A DNA stretch of 64,000 bases, from positions 124,001 to 188,000 of the forward strand of contig NZ_JAJCLZ010000001.1 of NCBI RefSeq assembly GCF_020559915.1, read 5' to 3'. The notes under the pieces were generated by a model. It was not told the origin of the DNA. It made no database searches and saw only the letters and a program-made list of their open reading frames with translations. The translations under genes and the position numbers were made by a program. Of this stretch, positions 17,966 to 25,183 are shown in pieces (positions within the stretch are counted from its first letter, which is position 1; each line of letters opens with the position of its first letter). This DNA comes from Ruminococcus sp. 210702-SL.1.03. Lineage in GTDB: Bacteria > Bacillota > Clostridia > Oscillospirales > Ruminococcaceae.

Positions 17966-18178
17966 TTAGAGATTTGTTTTTTTATTATTCGTTCTGCCGA
18001 GAATGTAATCTACCGAAACGTTGTGAAAATTTGCGAGCTTGATTAGAATATCGGTAGGAATATCAAGCTCTCCCCTCTCATAATTGCTGTACACGCGCTG
18101 ACTGCAATTTAAGATCTTAGCTATCTCAGTCTGCGTCATATCCGCGTCCTCTCTCAAATTCCTTATTCTTACATACAT
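17966..18178 (-). CDS. XRE-family transcriptional regulator
   Basis: 70 residues, a single Cro/C1-type helix-turn-helix (LREDADMTQTEIAKILNCSQ as the first helices, RVYSNYERGELDIP as the recognition region, then VSVDYILGRTN). This minimal repressor has no partner-binding domain. It is transcribed divergently from the superinfection-immunity/patatin operon. The intergenic region between them holds a palindrome within the opposite promoter, so this protein is the obvious candidate to bind it. The AAGGAG ribosome binding site is clear. It lies outside the mobile element by the boundary found here. Confidence 0.92.
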   Translation of the reverse strand: MYVRIRNLREDADMTQTEIAKILNCSQRVYSNYERGELDIPTDILIKLANFHNVSVDYILGRTNNKKTNL

Positions 18179-18265
18179 ACTGCTGATGCTCCTTTTTAGT
18201 CATTTTACCCAAAATCTGTGTTCAATATTTGTTAAATTTATTATACGGTATTTTGTAATTTGCTG

Positions 18266-18294
18266 TTGACTTTTAGCGGAAAATCCGCTATAAT
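18266..18294 (+). promoter_or_regulatory. Promoter with embedded palindromic operator (copy 1)
   Basis: TTGACT (18266-18271) and TATAAT (18289-18294) are 17 bp apart. The spacer contains the perfect palindrome TAGCGGAAAATCCGCTA (18274-18290), whose last two bases overlap the -10 box. A bound protein would block RNA polymerase. The divergent XRE gene has a possible -10 (TATAAT on the minus strand near 18240-18245) whose upstream elements overlap this promoter's -35, so the two would be co-regulated. Confidence 0.8.
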
Positions 18295-18369
18295 TATATT
18301 GTGGTCATAAAACCGGTTTGCCAAGCGCGGCACTGCCCGTTTAGTAAACGGACTATTTATGCAATATAT

Positions 18370-18386
18370 TAGCGGAAAATCCGCTA
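18370..18386. promoter_or_regulatory. Second identical palindromic operator
   Basis: The 17-bp palindrome TAGCGGAAAATCCGCTA recurs without a mismatch 96 bp after copy 1, in the untranslated leader just before the GGAGG of the next gene. It could be a second operator (looping or roadblock) or an RNA hairpin affecting the ribosome binding site. Confidence 0.75.
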
Positions 18387-18400
18387 GAACGGAGGAAAAT

Positions 18401-18601
18401 ATGGACGGTTCAGCACTTATGATTTTGATGATAATAGTAGGTATCATCGTGTATTTTATCCCTACTGTTGTAGCACTAGCGAGGGCTAGGGTAAACAAGG
18501 GCGCGATATTCTGCATGAATCTATTTCTCGGCTGGTCATTTATAGGCTGGGTAGTAGCGCTCATTTGGGCGGTAAAGGAACCTGATAATGCAGGAAAATG
18601 A
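18401..18601 (+). CDS. Superinfection-immunity-like small membrane protein
   Basis: 66 residues from the ATG at 18401 (GGAGGAA 5 nt upstream). It has two hydrophobic helices: ALMILMIIVGIIVYFIPTVVA, and the signature LFLGWSFIGWVVALIWA, preceded by NKGAIFCMN. The N-L-F-L-G-W-x-x-I-G-W pattern matches the superinfection immunity (Imm) family named after phage T4, found in many bacterial membrane proteins of unrelated or unknown role. It is the first gene of a native operon: its end overlaps the reconstructed patatin start by 14 bp. Two palindromes upstream imply tight repression. Confidence 0.85.
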   Translation: MDGSALMILMIIVGIIVYFIPTVVALARARVNKGAIFCMNLFLGWSFIGWVVALIWAVKEPDNAGK

Positions 18602-18617
18602 CAAGCCTATACGTTTA
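18588..18617 (+). pseudogene. Patatin gene, 5' fragment (codons 1-10)
   Basis: ATG at 18588 with AAGGAA 7 nt upstream starts the frame MQENDKPIRL. The frame stops making sense at 18617, where the mobile element begins. Joining 18617 to 30798 gives MQENDKPIRLGLVLSGG, a typical patatin N-terminus running without interruption into the 3' fragment. The start overlaps the end of the superinfection-immunity-like gene, as expected for an operon. Confidence 0.85.
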
Positions 18618-18641
18618 CGACAGTAGGCATAAAGAAGTTTT
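18618..18641 (+). repeat. Left terminal inverted repeat and attL
   Basis: The element begins CGACAGTAGGCATAAAGAAG just after TTTA (18614-18617). It matches the reverse complement of the right end at 19 of 24 positions, including ACAGTAG and AGAAGTTTT. Confidence 0.75.
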
Positions 18642-18700
18642 CAGACAAGCATTGTAAGACAGGTACAGCAAGCTAAAATAATACCGAAAGGGTGCTTACA

Positions 18701-18931
18701 ATGATTGATATGATTTACAACCTCCGTGTGGGTGATATTCACGCCGCCGAGTTCTCTGACGAGTTCAACAAGCTCTGCATTCCATTTGAGGATTCTTTGA
18801 GCGAGGAGCAGATCGAAGTATTCCACAAGATACTTGACTGCGTGAGCGATACCGCCGCCGCCGAGATGAGAACTGCGTACAAGGTCGGCTTCAAGGACGG
18901 CGTTGCGTTGATGAGAGAGGTTCAGGAGTAA
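18701..18931 (+). CDS. Small acidic helical protein at the left end of the element
   Basis: 76 residues from the ATG at 18701, with AAAGGG 8 nt upstream (a GTG at 18692 is a less likely start). Sequence features: MIYNLRVGDIHAAEF at the start, an acidic central helix (SLSEEQIEVFHKILD), and TAYKVGFKDGVALMREV at the end. The last segment resembles short uncharacterised proteins of Clostridia mobile elements that end in a Y-x-x-G-F-x-x-G-x-x-L-M pattern. No function is known. It is the first gene inside the element, with its own terminator. Confidence 0.7.
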   Translation: MIDMIYNLRVGDIHAAEFSDEFNKLCIPFEDSLSEEQIEVFHKILDCVSDTAAAEMRTAYKVGFKDGVALMREVQE

Positions 18932-18953
18932 TCACATATAACTATTGAGGAAA

Positions 18954-18989
18954 GGTCTTATCCCTGTGACACGGGGATAAGGCTTTTTC
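18954..18989 (+). terminator. Terminator after the small element gene
   Basis: CTTATCCC (18957-18964) pairs with GGGATAAG (18974-18981) around a 9-nt loop and is followed by CTTTTTCT. Confidence 0.85.
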
Positions 18990-19009
18990 TAAAAAGTGCT
19001 GAAAATCTA

Positions 19010-19038
19010 TTGACTTTCGGACGATAATGCGGTATAAT
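19010..19038 (+). promoter_or_regulatory. Promoter of the restriction-modification genes
   Basis: TTGACT (19010-19015) and TATAAT (19033-19038) are 17 bp apart, about 70 nt before the methyltransferase start. Confidence 0.8.
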
Positions 19039-19107
19039 AAAATAGATTAGGTGGTTTTTCTCGTTTTTTACTAAATTATGCTAACCTGTTAAGAGGGAGT
19101 GACTTTA

Positions 19108-19944
19108 ATGCCTAAAAATAAACTTGTATCTCCCGTACTTAAATGGGTCGGGGGAAAGAGACAACTTTTACCTTCAATAAAGCCTATGTTGCCTAAGAGA
19201 ATAACATCATATTGTGAGCCTTTTGTTGGAGGTGGCGCAGTATTATTTGATCTTCAGCCTAAGAGAGCGATTGTGAATGACATTAACAGCGATCTTATTC
19301 TTGTTTACACTGTAATAAGAGATAATGTTGAAGCACTTATTGAATTGCTTGAAACTTATCCAAATGAAGAAGGTTTTTACTACGAACTTCGCAATATTGA
19401 TCGTGAGCAGGAAAAGTATGATAAGTTGAGTGAAATCGAAAAAGCTGCAAGAGTTATTTTTCTTAACAAAACCTGTTATAATGGGTTATATCGTGTTAAT
19501 AATGCTGGCGAATTCAATAGTCCTTTTGGAAAATATAAAAACCCAAATATTGTTAATGCTCCTGTTTTACGGGCTGTAAGTGCCTATTTTAATTCATCGG
19601 AAATAACATTTAGCACAGCTGATTTTGAACTGGTACTTGAGCAAGTGCGCAGAGGAACATTTGTATACCTTGATCCACCATACGATCCAGTATCAGATAC
19701 ATCCAGCTTTACGGGCTATTCTAAAGGTGGATTTAGTCGAGAGCAACAAATACAATTGCGTGAATGCTGTGATAGACTTAATGCTCGTGGTGTAAAATTC
19801 ATGTTATCTAACTCCGCAACAGATTTCATAAGAGAGCAGTATTCTAATTATCATATAACAATAGTTCAGGCTAAAAGAGCAATTAACTCTGTCGCAAGCA
19901 AGCGAGGAGATGTCGATGAGGTAATAATAACAAATTATGAGTGA
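19108..19944 (+). CDS. Dam-family adenine-N6 DNA methyltransferase
   Basis: 278 residues from the ATG at 19108 (GAGGGA 8 nt upstream). Class I/D12 (Dam/DpnII-type) fold: LKWVGGKRQLLPSI at the N-terminus, the SAM-binding motif EPFVGGGAVLFDL, NDINSDLI, and the catalytic motif YLDPPYDPVS (DPPY). The length and motif order match the whole family. It overlaps the next gene, a restriction endonuclease, by 8 bp, so it is the protective partner of a type II system. The recognition sequence cannot be read from the protein. Base composition is much more AT-rich than the host genes, indicating recent acquisition. Confidence 0.95.
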   Translation: MPKNKLVSPVLKWVGGKRQLLPSIKPMLPKRITSYCEPFVGGGAVLFDLQPKRAIVNDINSDLILVYTVIRDNVEALIELLETYPNEEGFYYELRNIDREQEKYDKLSEIEKAARVIFLNKTCYNGLYRVNNAGEFNSPFGKYKNPNIVNAPVLRAVSAYFNSSEITFSTADFELVLEQVRRGTFVYLDPPYDPVSDTSSFTGYSKGGFSREQQIQLRECCDRLNARGVKFMLSNSATDFIREQYSNYHITIVQAKRAINSVASKRGDVDEVIITNYE

Positions 19945-21241
19945 TACAGAGAAAATTGATAAACTTGAACACGAAAGCAGAAATGATGCTGCTTGGCATC
20001 TCCTATTTGAAAAATATGACATTCTCCATCATATTGAGCAGGATGGTTGTTTTCAAATATCTGCTACGCAAATAAAGGAATTTCGTGAACCCCGATTAAT
20101 GGCAAAATTTGATCACACTATCAATTTGCCAAAATTATTCAAACAAAATAAGCTCTCTATACTTCCAATAACTCGTGGAGACTATATCATTTCACATTTT
20201 GATGCCTATCATAAATTCGAGCCTGTATCAAGTGATGTAACAAGAATCAGTTTGCCGTATTACATTCAGAGTTTGAATATAGATTCGATAACAAGTGAAG
20301 CAGTTGCATTAAATTGTGCCTATGTTTCAGGAATAATGGCTGATTTTTTAGAGGATGAACAGCTTGTACCAACAGTTAGCGGACGAATGGGATCTGGTAA
20401 CTTTGATTTTGAGATTAAAGATACACAGCATAGGAATAATAGAATTGTCCAAGTGCATAATTCTCAAATCGAAATAGATGCAGGGTATGAAGGATTACAG
20501 AAACTTGCGTTAATTGAAGCAAAGCGTGATTTATCTGATGATTTCCTTGTTAGACAGCTCTATTATCCATTCAGAACTTGGAGTGATCGAGTAAACAAAG
20601 CTGTTAAGCCTATCTTCTTGGTGTACTCGAATGGTATCTTTCACCTATATGAGTATCAATTCGCAAATCCTATGGAATACAGCTCGTTAATGCTTGTTAA
20701 GCAGAAAAACTACACAGTTGAGGAAGATATGACTATTACAACTGAGGAGATCAATCGGATACTTGATGCTGCACAGAGAGCTAAGGAACCTGAAATAGCC
20801 TTTCCGCAGGCAGATAGCTTTGATAGAGTTATAAATCTTTGCGAATTGTTACAAGAACACCCTATGACAAGGGAAGAAATTACGATAAATTATGCCTTTA
20901 ATGTAAGACAAACAAATTATTATACCGATGCAGCTCGTTATCTTGGTTTGGTAGATAAGCAGAGAACCGATGATATTACATTCACTTTAACCTCAAAAGG
21001 AAGAAGTATACTACGATTAGGCTATAAACAAAGACAGTTAGCTTTTTGCGAATCTATATTATCACACAAAGTTTTTGCTGACAGCCTTAAACTGTGGTTT
21101 GGGCAAGGTGAAATTAACAAGCAAGACATTGTTGCGATCATGAAGCAAAATGATCTCTACAACGTCGAAAGTGAAAGCACATATATTCGTAGAGCATCAA
21201 CTATCAGAGGTTGGCTGGAATGGATCGTTAGATTACTATAA
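19937..21241 (+). CDS. Type II-like restriction endonuclease
   Basis: 434 residues. The middle of the protein carries a PD-(D/E)XK-like core: SGNFDFEIKD, then IEIDAGYEGLQKLALIEAKRDLSDDFLVRQLYY, with IEAKR giving the E-x-K and conserved Asp/Glu residues before it. The C-terminal roughly 150 residues look like a winged-helix DNA-binding region (EHPMTREEITINYAF, RQTNYYTDAARYLGLV, FTLTSKGRSILRLG). It overlaps the methyltransferase by 8 bp, the classical arrangement. Specificity unknown. AT-rich, with no coding interruption. Without the methyltransferase next to it the assignment would be weaker. Confidence 0.82.
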   Translation: MSDTEKIDKLEHESRNDAAWHLLFEKYDILHHIEQDGCFQISATQIKEFREPRLMAKFDHTINLPKLFKQNKLSILPITRGDYIISHFDAYHKFEPVSSDVTRISLPYYIQSLNIDSITSEAVALNCAYVSGIMADFLEDEQLVPTVSGRMGSGNFDFEIKDTQHRNNRIVQVHNSQIEIDAGYEGLQKLALIEAKRDLSDDFLVRQLYYPFRTWSDRVNKAVKPIFLVYSNGIFHLYEYQFANPMEYSSLMLVKQKNYTVEEDMTITTEEINRILDAAQRAKEPEIAFPQADSFDRVINLCELLQEHPMTREEITINYAFNVRQTNYYTDAARYLGLVDKQRTDDITFTLTSKGRSILRLGYKQRQLAFCESILSHKVFADSLKLWFGQGEINKQDIVAIMKQNDLYNVESESTYIRRASTIRGWLEWIVRLL

Positions 21242-21320
21242 ATTTATGTCTGTTGATATTACAATTCATAAATGAATAACCTCAACCGAATCTAAACTAT
21301 TAGAATCTAGGTGTAAGTAT

Positions 21321-21938
21321 ATGTCAGAATATATGCGTATATTTTTAAATGAAATATATAACTTAAAAAAGCAAAAAAGAAATGGGTGGATGGCAAAAGG
21401 TAGAGAACTTGAACGGATTATAGTTGAATCTGTTGCAGATCATTCATGGAGTGCAACAATGATTGCAGAATTCTTTTTACCTTCTACCGCTGCTGAAATG
21501 GCTAAAATACTTGGTAAATCAATTGAATCTTCTCAATATAGTAAAAGCCATATTATAAGACTACTTATAATTCATGATTTAGCAGAATCATATACTGGTG
21601 ATATTCCGAAAAAAGAAAAAAATCTTACAGATGAATTAACTGAGAAAAAAAGATTTGAATATTATAGAGATAGTTTGAAATTTACTGATTTTGGAGATAC
21701 GTTTGAATTATATAATAATTGGGAAGAATTTTACAGATGTGAAACATTTAACGCAAAAATTGCTAAAGATATCGACCAACTTGAATGCTACATACAACTA
21801 TTTATGTATAAAGAAGAACTATTAAATAATAATTCAAACTCATGGGAACAAATAAAAAAAGAATGGACAGATAATTTAAATATATATACTGATTTCGGAC
21901 ATTGGTTAAAAATACAAATAGATGAGATTTTTGATTAG
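21321..21938 (+). CDS. HD-domain phosphohydrolase (YfbR/HD_3-like)
   Basis: 205 residues. The metal-binding HD pattern is complete: ESVADHSWSATMIAEFFLP (first His), then IIRLLIIHDLAESYTGDIP (HD), and a later AKDIDQLECYIQLFMYKEE (final Asp). This resembles 5'-deoxynucleotidases of the YfbR/HD_3 type, which remove phosphate from deoxynucleoside monophosphates. AGGTG lies 8 nt before the ATG. It sits 79 bp after the restriction gene and 313 bp before the NACHT gene, in the same AT-rich cargo. A defence role by nucleotide depletion, or as partner or effector of the NACHT protein, is inference; housekeeping nucleotidase activity is the simplest reading. Confidence 0.85.
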   Translation: MSEYMRIFLNEIYNLKKQKRNGWMAKGRELERIIVESVADHSWSATMIAEFFLPSTAAEMAKILGKSIESSQYSKSHIIRLLIIHDLAESYTGDIPKKEKNLTDELTEKKRFEYYRDSLKFTDFGDTFELYNNWEEFYRCETFNAKIAKDIDQLECYIQLFMYKEELLNNNSNSWEQIKKEWTDNLNIYTDFGHWLKIQIDEIFD

Positions 21939-22251
21939 TCAAACTCCTTGCAACTTAGCGCATTGTCATGATGAAATTTACATAAACCCAAAAGTTTGAA
22001 ACACTTGATATACCAGCAGTTTTAGGATTCTTAAAGATTTAACATGATAGCTATTTTTCAAAAATGCAGGTTATTATTTAAAAATTCATTTTGAGAGTAT
22101 CATCTTATTTCTTTAAGATTCCTTAGTATCAATATTTATGTAAATACCAATATGTCGATATGCTAACGCTTTTCATATTATGCCATGCAACTTTGTTAAA
22201 AATTCTAAAGTGTAAATATATATTGGGACTTTGATTATTAAGAGGTGACTT
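21939..22251 (+). other. Non-coding AT-rich gap before the NACHT gene
   Basis: 313 bp with no plausible ORF. Near the right end TTGTTA and several TATAT/TAAATA blocks could make a promoter, but no spacing is convincing. AGAGGTGA at 22241-22248 is the ribosome binding site of the next gene. No strong hairpin was seen. Confidence 0.5.
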
Positions 22252-24270
22252 ATGAACCTTGATATTTTTTTAGATTTTATAAAAAAAGTTTTTGGTTGGA
22301 TGGTAGAACATGAATTTATAACAGGAGCAGGTATAATTGCTTTATTTAAATTGATTAGGGATAAAATTATATCGCAAACAATACTATATTATGGATATTT
22401 GAAAAATCAAAAACGTATAGTAGATAATAACGATATATTCCCGTGGGAATACGACAATCGAATTTACGGTAAAGATTTGTACAAGCACTTATACGTTAAA
22501 CATATTAATATGCGTGCTGTAAAAAGCGAAAAAGATGTACCATCTGTCTTACGATTATCACCTAAAAATATTTTAATTATAGGAAAGCCAGGAAGTGGGA
22601 AATCTACTTATTTAACATATTTATATAAAAAATGTATTTCTCCCCAAAAATCAATTATAAATTTTCTGTTTCGACGTTATTTTTTCATAGTTAGAGCAAG
22701 TTTGTTTTCTACCACTCCCTCTAATGAAGTATTTGAAATTTTAAAGAAACACAAATCTAGGTATCTTACTTTAAAATACATTTTTTTAGATGGCATTGAT
22801 GAAATGAAAATAGAGGATTTTTCCTCCCTTATTGAAATAATAGAAACTTTACAAAGAAAAAACGTCTACTTTATTGCCACATGCAGAAAAGAAGATCATG
22901 AAGTACTAAAAAAAATAAATTCAACGTACACATCTCTATTCGATGAAATATTCGAATTAAAAGATTGGGGTAATCAACAAATCAACTCATATATTCAGAA
23001 TTATAAAAAGATTTCAAACAATACAAGCTTTGAAGTTCAAATATACAATTACATAAATAAAAAAGAATTTCATGATTTTTTTCTTACACCACTTGAACTT
23101 TCTTTATTATCATTTATCATTGATAATAGTAATTCGAGAAACGTAAAAATAAATAATCAGTTTGACTTATATGAACAATTTATAAGACATTGGATAATTA
23201 GAGAATGCTTGAAAATAGATAATAAAAATGATAAAAAGAAATGCGTTGAAAACACAATAACTATTCTATCGGATATATCAAGGCGATTATTTAAGGAAGA
23301 AAAGATCTATTATAATGATGAAAAAATCAAAAATTATTTTGATAACGAGTATAGTATAAAATTCTTTTTTAATGCAATTGTAATGTATGTTGATGATACA
23401 GACTCTCGTCTTTTATGTGGTTTTTATCATAAGAATTTTCAAGATTATTTCCTTGCATGCTATTTTTTTGAGAAAATATTAACTAAAACTAACGAATTAG
23501 GAATTGAAGCTATATATTCACTTGAAATCAGATATAATCATACAGTTACAAGGTTTATCAAAAGTAAATTTGAATTATTGAGTCAAGATGAACTTGAACT
23601 TGTTAAGAACAATTTATTACATATTATGGGAACAGCTTGTCGAATCAATAATTCTCAATTAGGGATAAACGGAAGTGTGAAAAATGAAATAAAAAAATAC
23701 TTTAGAGAGAATAATTCTAATGCAACTATTGTCAGAAATGAAATATACTTTCTCCTTGCAAGATTGCCTCATCAAGATAAAAATGAATTAATAAGAATTT
23801 TTCGATTAGCGTATAGTCGTGAAAACGATATAAGAGCAAAAAGAACCATAGCTATTAGTGCAACAATTTTAGGAGATGAACAGACTGAGTTACAATATGC
23901 TAACGAGATTTATAATAATGCTAATAGCAATTATATAGATAGATCATTTACATTAGTATATTATCAAGATGTACCATATAGTAATCCATTTACATATAAT
24001 GATGATAATGTTTGCGAATGGAATAATTCTCGTTCAAGTCGCATTGACAGATTGCAACGTAATGACGAAAAGAGCCAAAGAATGAGAACTTTTGATTTAA
24101 TTACTATATTAAACTTTGTGAAAAGTAGAAATAACTATTATATTCCAACTCCAGAAGAAAAAAAAGTCATTAAAGATTGCGATATAAATTGTAGTTTTTA
24201 TTCACAAGACAAGAAAAATTTGCTAATTGTAGTTTTAAATGAGCTTAAAAGTCTTTGGTCTATAACATAA
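22252..24270 (+). CDS. NACHT-type STAND NTPase (NLR-like), candidate phage-defence sensor
   Basis: 672 residues. The N-terminus (about 1-100) contains a hydrophobic segment (FITGAGIIALFKLI, about 22-35), possibly membrane-inserting. NTPase core: Walker A GKPGSGKST (111-119), Walker B IFLDGIDEM (177-185) with the extra acidic residue typical of NACHT, sensor-1-like IATCRKED (208-215), LTPLELSLL (278-286) matching the conserved Pro of NACHT helices, and a winged-helix end motif FYHKNFQDYFLACYFF (391-406). Residues about 410-670 are helical and repeat-like (LARLPHQDKNELIRIFRLAY) and probably sense the trigger. Such proteins (bNACHT) detect phage and cause abortive infection. No known effector domain was recognised. 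Strongly AT-rich; RBS AGAGGTGA. Confidence 0.85.
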   Translation: MNLDIFLDFIKKVFGWMVEHEFITGAGIIALFKLIRDKIISQTILYYGYLKNQKRIVDNNDIFPWEYDNRIYGKDLYKHLYVKHINMRAVKSEKDVPSVLRLSPKNILIIGKPGSGKSTYLTYLYKKCISPQKSIINFLFRRYFFIVRASLFSTTPSNEVFEILKKHKSRYLTLKYIFLDGIDEMKIEDFSSLIEIIETLQRKNVYFIATCRKEDHEVLKKINSTYTSLFDEIFELKDWGNQQINSYIQNYKKISNNTSFEVQIYNYINKKEFHDFFLTPLELSLLSFIIDNSNSRNVKINNQFDLYEQFIRHWIIRECLKIDNKNDKKKCVENTITILSDISRRLFKEEKIYYNDEKIKNYFDNEYSIKFFFNAIVMYVDDTDSRLLCGFYHKNFQDYFLACYFFEKILTKTNELGIEAIYSLEIRYNHTVTRFIKSKFELLSQDELELVKNNLLHIMGTACRINNSQLGINGSVKNEIKKYFRENNSNATIVRNEIYFLLARLPHQDKNELIRIFRLAYSRENDIRAKRTIAISATILGDEQTELQYANEIYNNANSNYIDRSFTLVYYQDVPYSNPFTYNDDNVCEWNNSRSSRIDRLQRNDEKSQRMRTFDLITILNFVKSRNNYYIPTPEEKKVIKDCDINCSFYSQDKKNLLIVVLNELKSLWSIT

Positions 24271-24586
24271 TTTTAATATTGAAATTTCAATCATCCATAG
24301 CATAAATATAAATGATGGTGATATTCAAAACTTTTCTTGATTTGTGAGTAATTCACAAACCATAGCCTACTGGCACACCTGTTTTCCGTTCCACACAAGT
24401 CCGATTAGGCATTGTGGAGCATACCACAACAGGCACAAACCTTATTGGAACTAAATAAACTCAAGCTCTCGGAAACGCTCTGTAAGCGTTTCTGAGAGCT
24501 TTTTCTTTTCAGCGGTTAGTTTTCCGCTCCGCAGGCTCGGACGGTGCTGTGGAGCTTTTCCGTTCGCCAGACGGTCAAGCTAAGGT
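24271..24586 (+). other. Non-coding gap between cargo and mobility halves
   Basis: 316 bp between the convergent NACHT and small recombinase genes. It holds an inverted repeat TTGTGG/CCACAA near 24414-24431, inverted CCTGTT/AACAGG blocks near 24380-24433, and a strong terminator at 24461-24509. Composition changes here from AT-rich cargo to the more GC-balanced mobility genes, so it may mark a junction between two ancestral modules. Confidence 0.5.
24461..24509 (+). terminator. Long-stem terminator after the NACHT gene
   Basis: AAGCTCTCGGAAACGCT (24463-24479) pairs with AGCGTTTCTGAGAGCTT (24485-24501), with a single mismatch, and is followed by TTTTCTTTTC. It ends plus-strand transcription about 190 bp past the NACHT stop. 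Confidence 0.85.
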
Positions 24587-25168
24587 CTACTCGGTGATAC
24601 CGTGCCGGAGTTCATACTCACGCACACGGCGGTAAAAGGTATTTGACGACATATCCATTCTCCGCATAAAATCTCTGCCCGTGATGTTTTTTGCTCTCCA
24701 TTCCCCATAGAGCTGCCCGAACCTCATCCAGTCGGTGGGGATAGGCTTTCGCCCGGTGTACTTGCCCTGAGCCTTAGCAATCTCGATGCCCTCACGCTGT
24801 CGCTGTTTCAGCTGCTCACGCTCCAACTGAGAGAGTGCAGCGAACACGGTCAACATAAATTTGCCCGCAGGCGTGTTGGTGTCGATTTTCTCCTTGTGGC
24901 TGATAAGGGTAACTCCTTTGTCGGTGAGGGTGTCGATGATGTTCAGCAAGTCCTTTGTGGAGCGCCCCAAACGGCTGATACTCTCGATGTAAAGCGTATC
25001 TCCCTCACGCACATAGTCAAGCATTGCCCTGAGCTGAGGTCGGTCTGTGTTCGCTCCTGACAGTTTCTCAGAGAAGATGCGGTCAACCTGATAACCGCAC
25101 ATGATCTCCTGCTGTCTCGCTGTTTCCTGATGCTCCGTAGAAACACGGATATAACCTATTTTGCTCAT
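24587..25168 (-). CDS. Small serine recombinase (resolvase/invertase family)
   Basis: 193 residues. N-terminal catalytic domain with IGYIRVSTEHQETARQ (nucleophile Ser10), EKLSGANTDRPQL, and the arginine-rich ESISRLGRSTKDLL; the LEREQLKQRQREGI helix follows, then a C-terminal Hin-like HTH (ITGRDFMRRMDMSSNTFYRRV). The size fits Tn3 resolvases and DNA invertases, not the large integrase at the other end of the element. Likely roles are resolution of dimers or inversion; no clear res/hix site was found next to it. It lies 15 bp after the relaxase gene and is probably co-transcribed with the mobilization genes. Confidence 0.93.
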   Translation of the reverse strand: MSKIGYIRVSTEHQETARQQEIMCGYQVDRIFSEKLSGANTDRPQLRAMLDYVREGDTLYIESISRLGRSTKDLLNIIDTLTDKGVTLISHKEKIDTNTPAGKFMLTVFAALSQLEREQLKQRQREGIEIAKAQGKYTGRKPIPTDWMRFGQLYGEWRAKNITGRDFMRRMDMSSNTFYRRVREYELRHGITE

Positions 25169-25183
25169 AGTATCGTCCTTCCT

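Noticed and set aside
17966-18601. XRE regulator and superinfection-immunity-like gene as part of the mobile element
   Set aside because: They look phage-like, but the inverted repeat, the TTTA site and the split patatin frame put the element boundary at 18617/18618, downstream of both.
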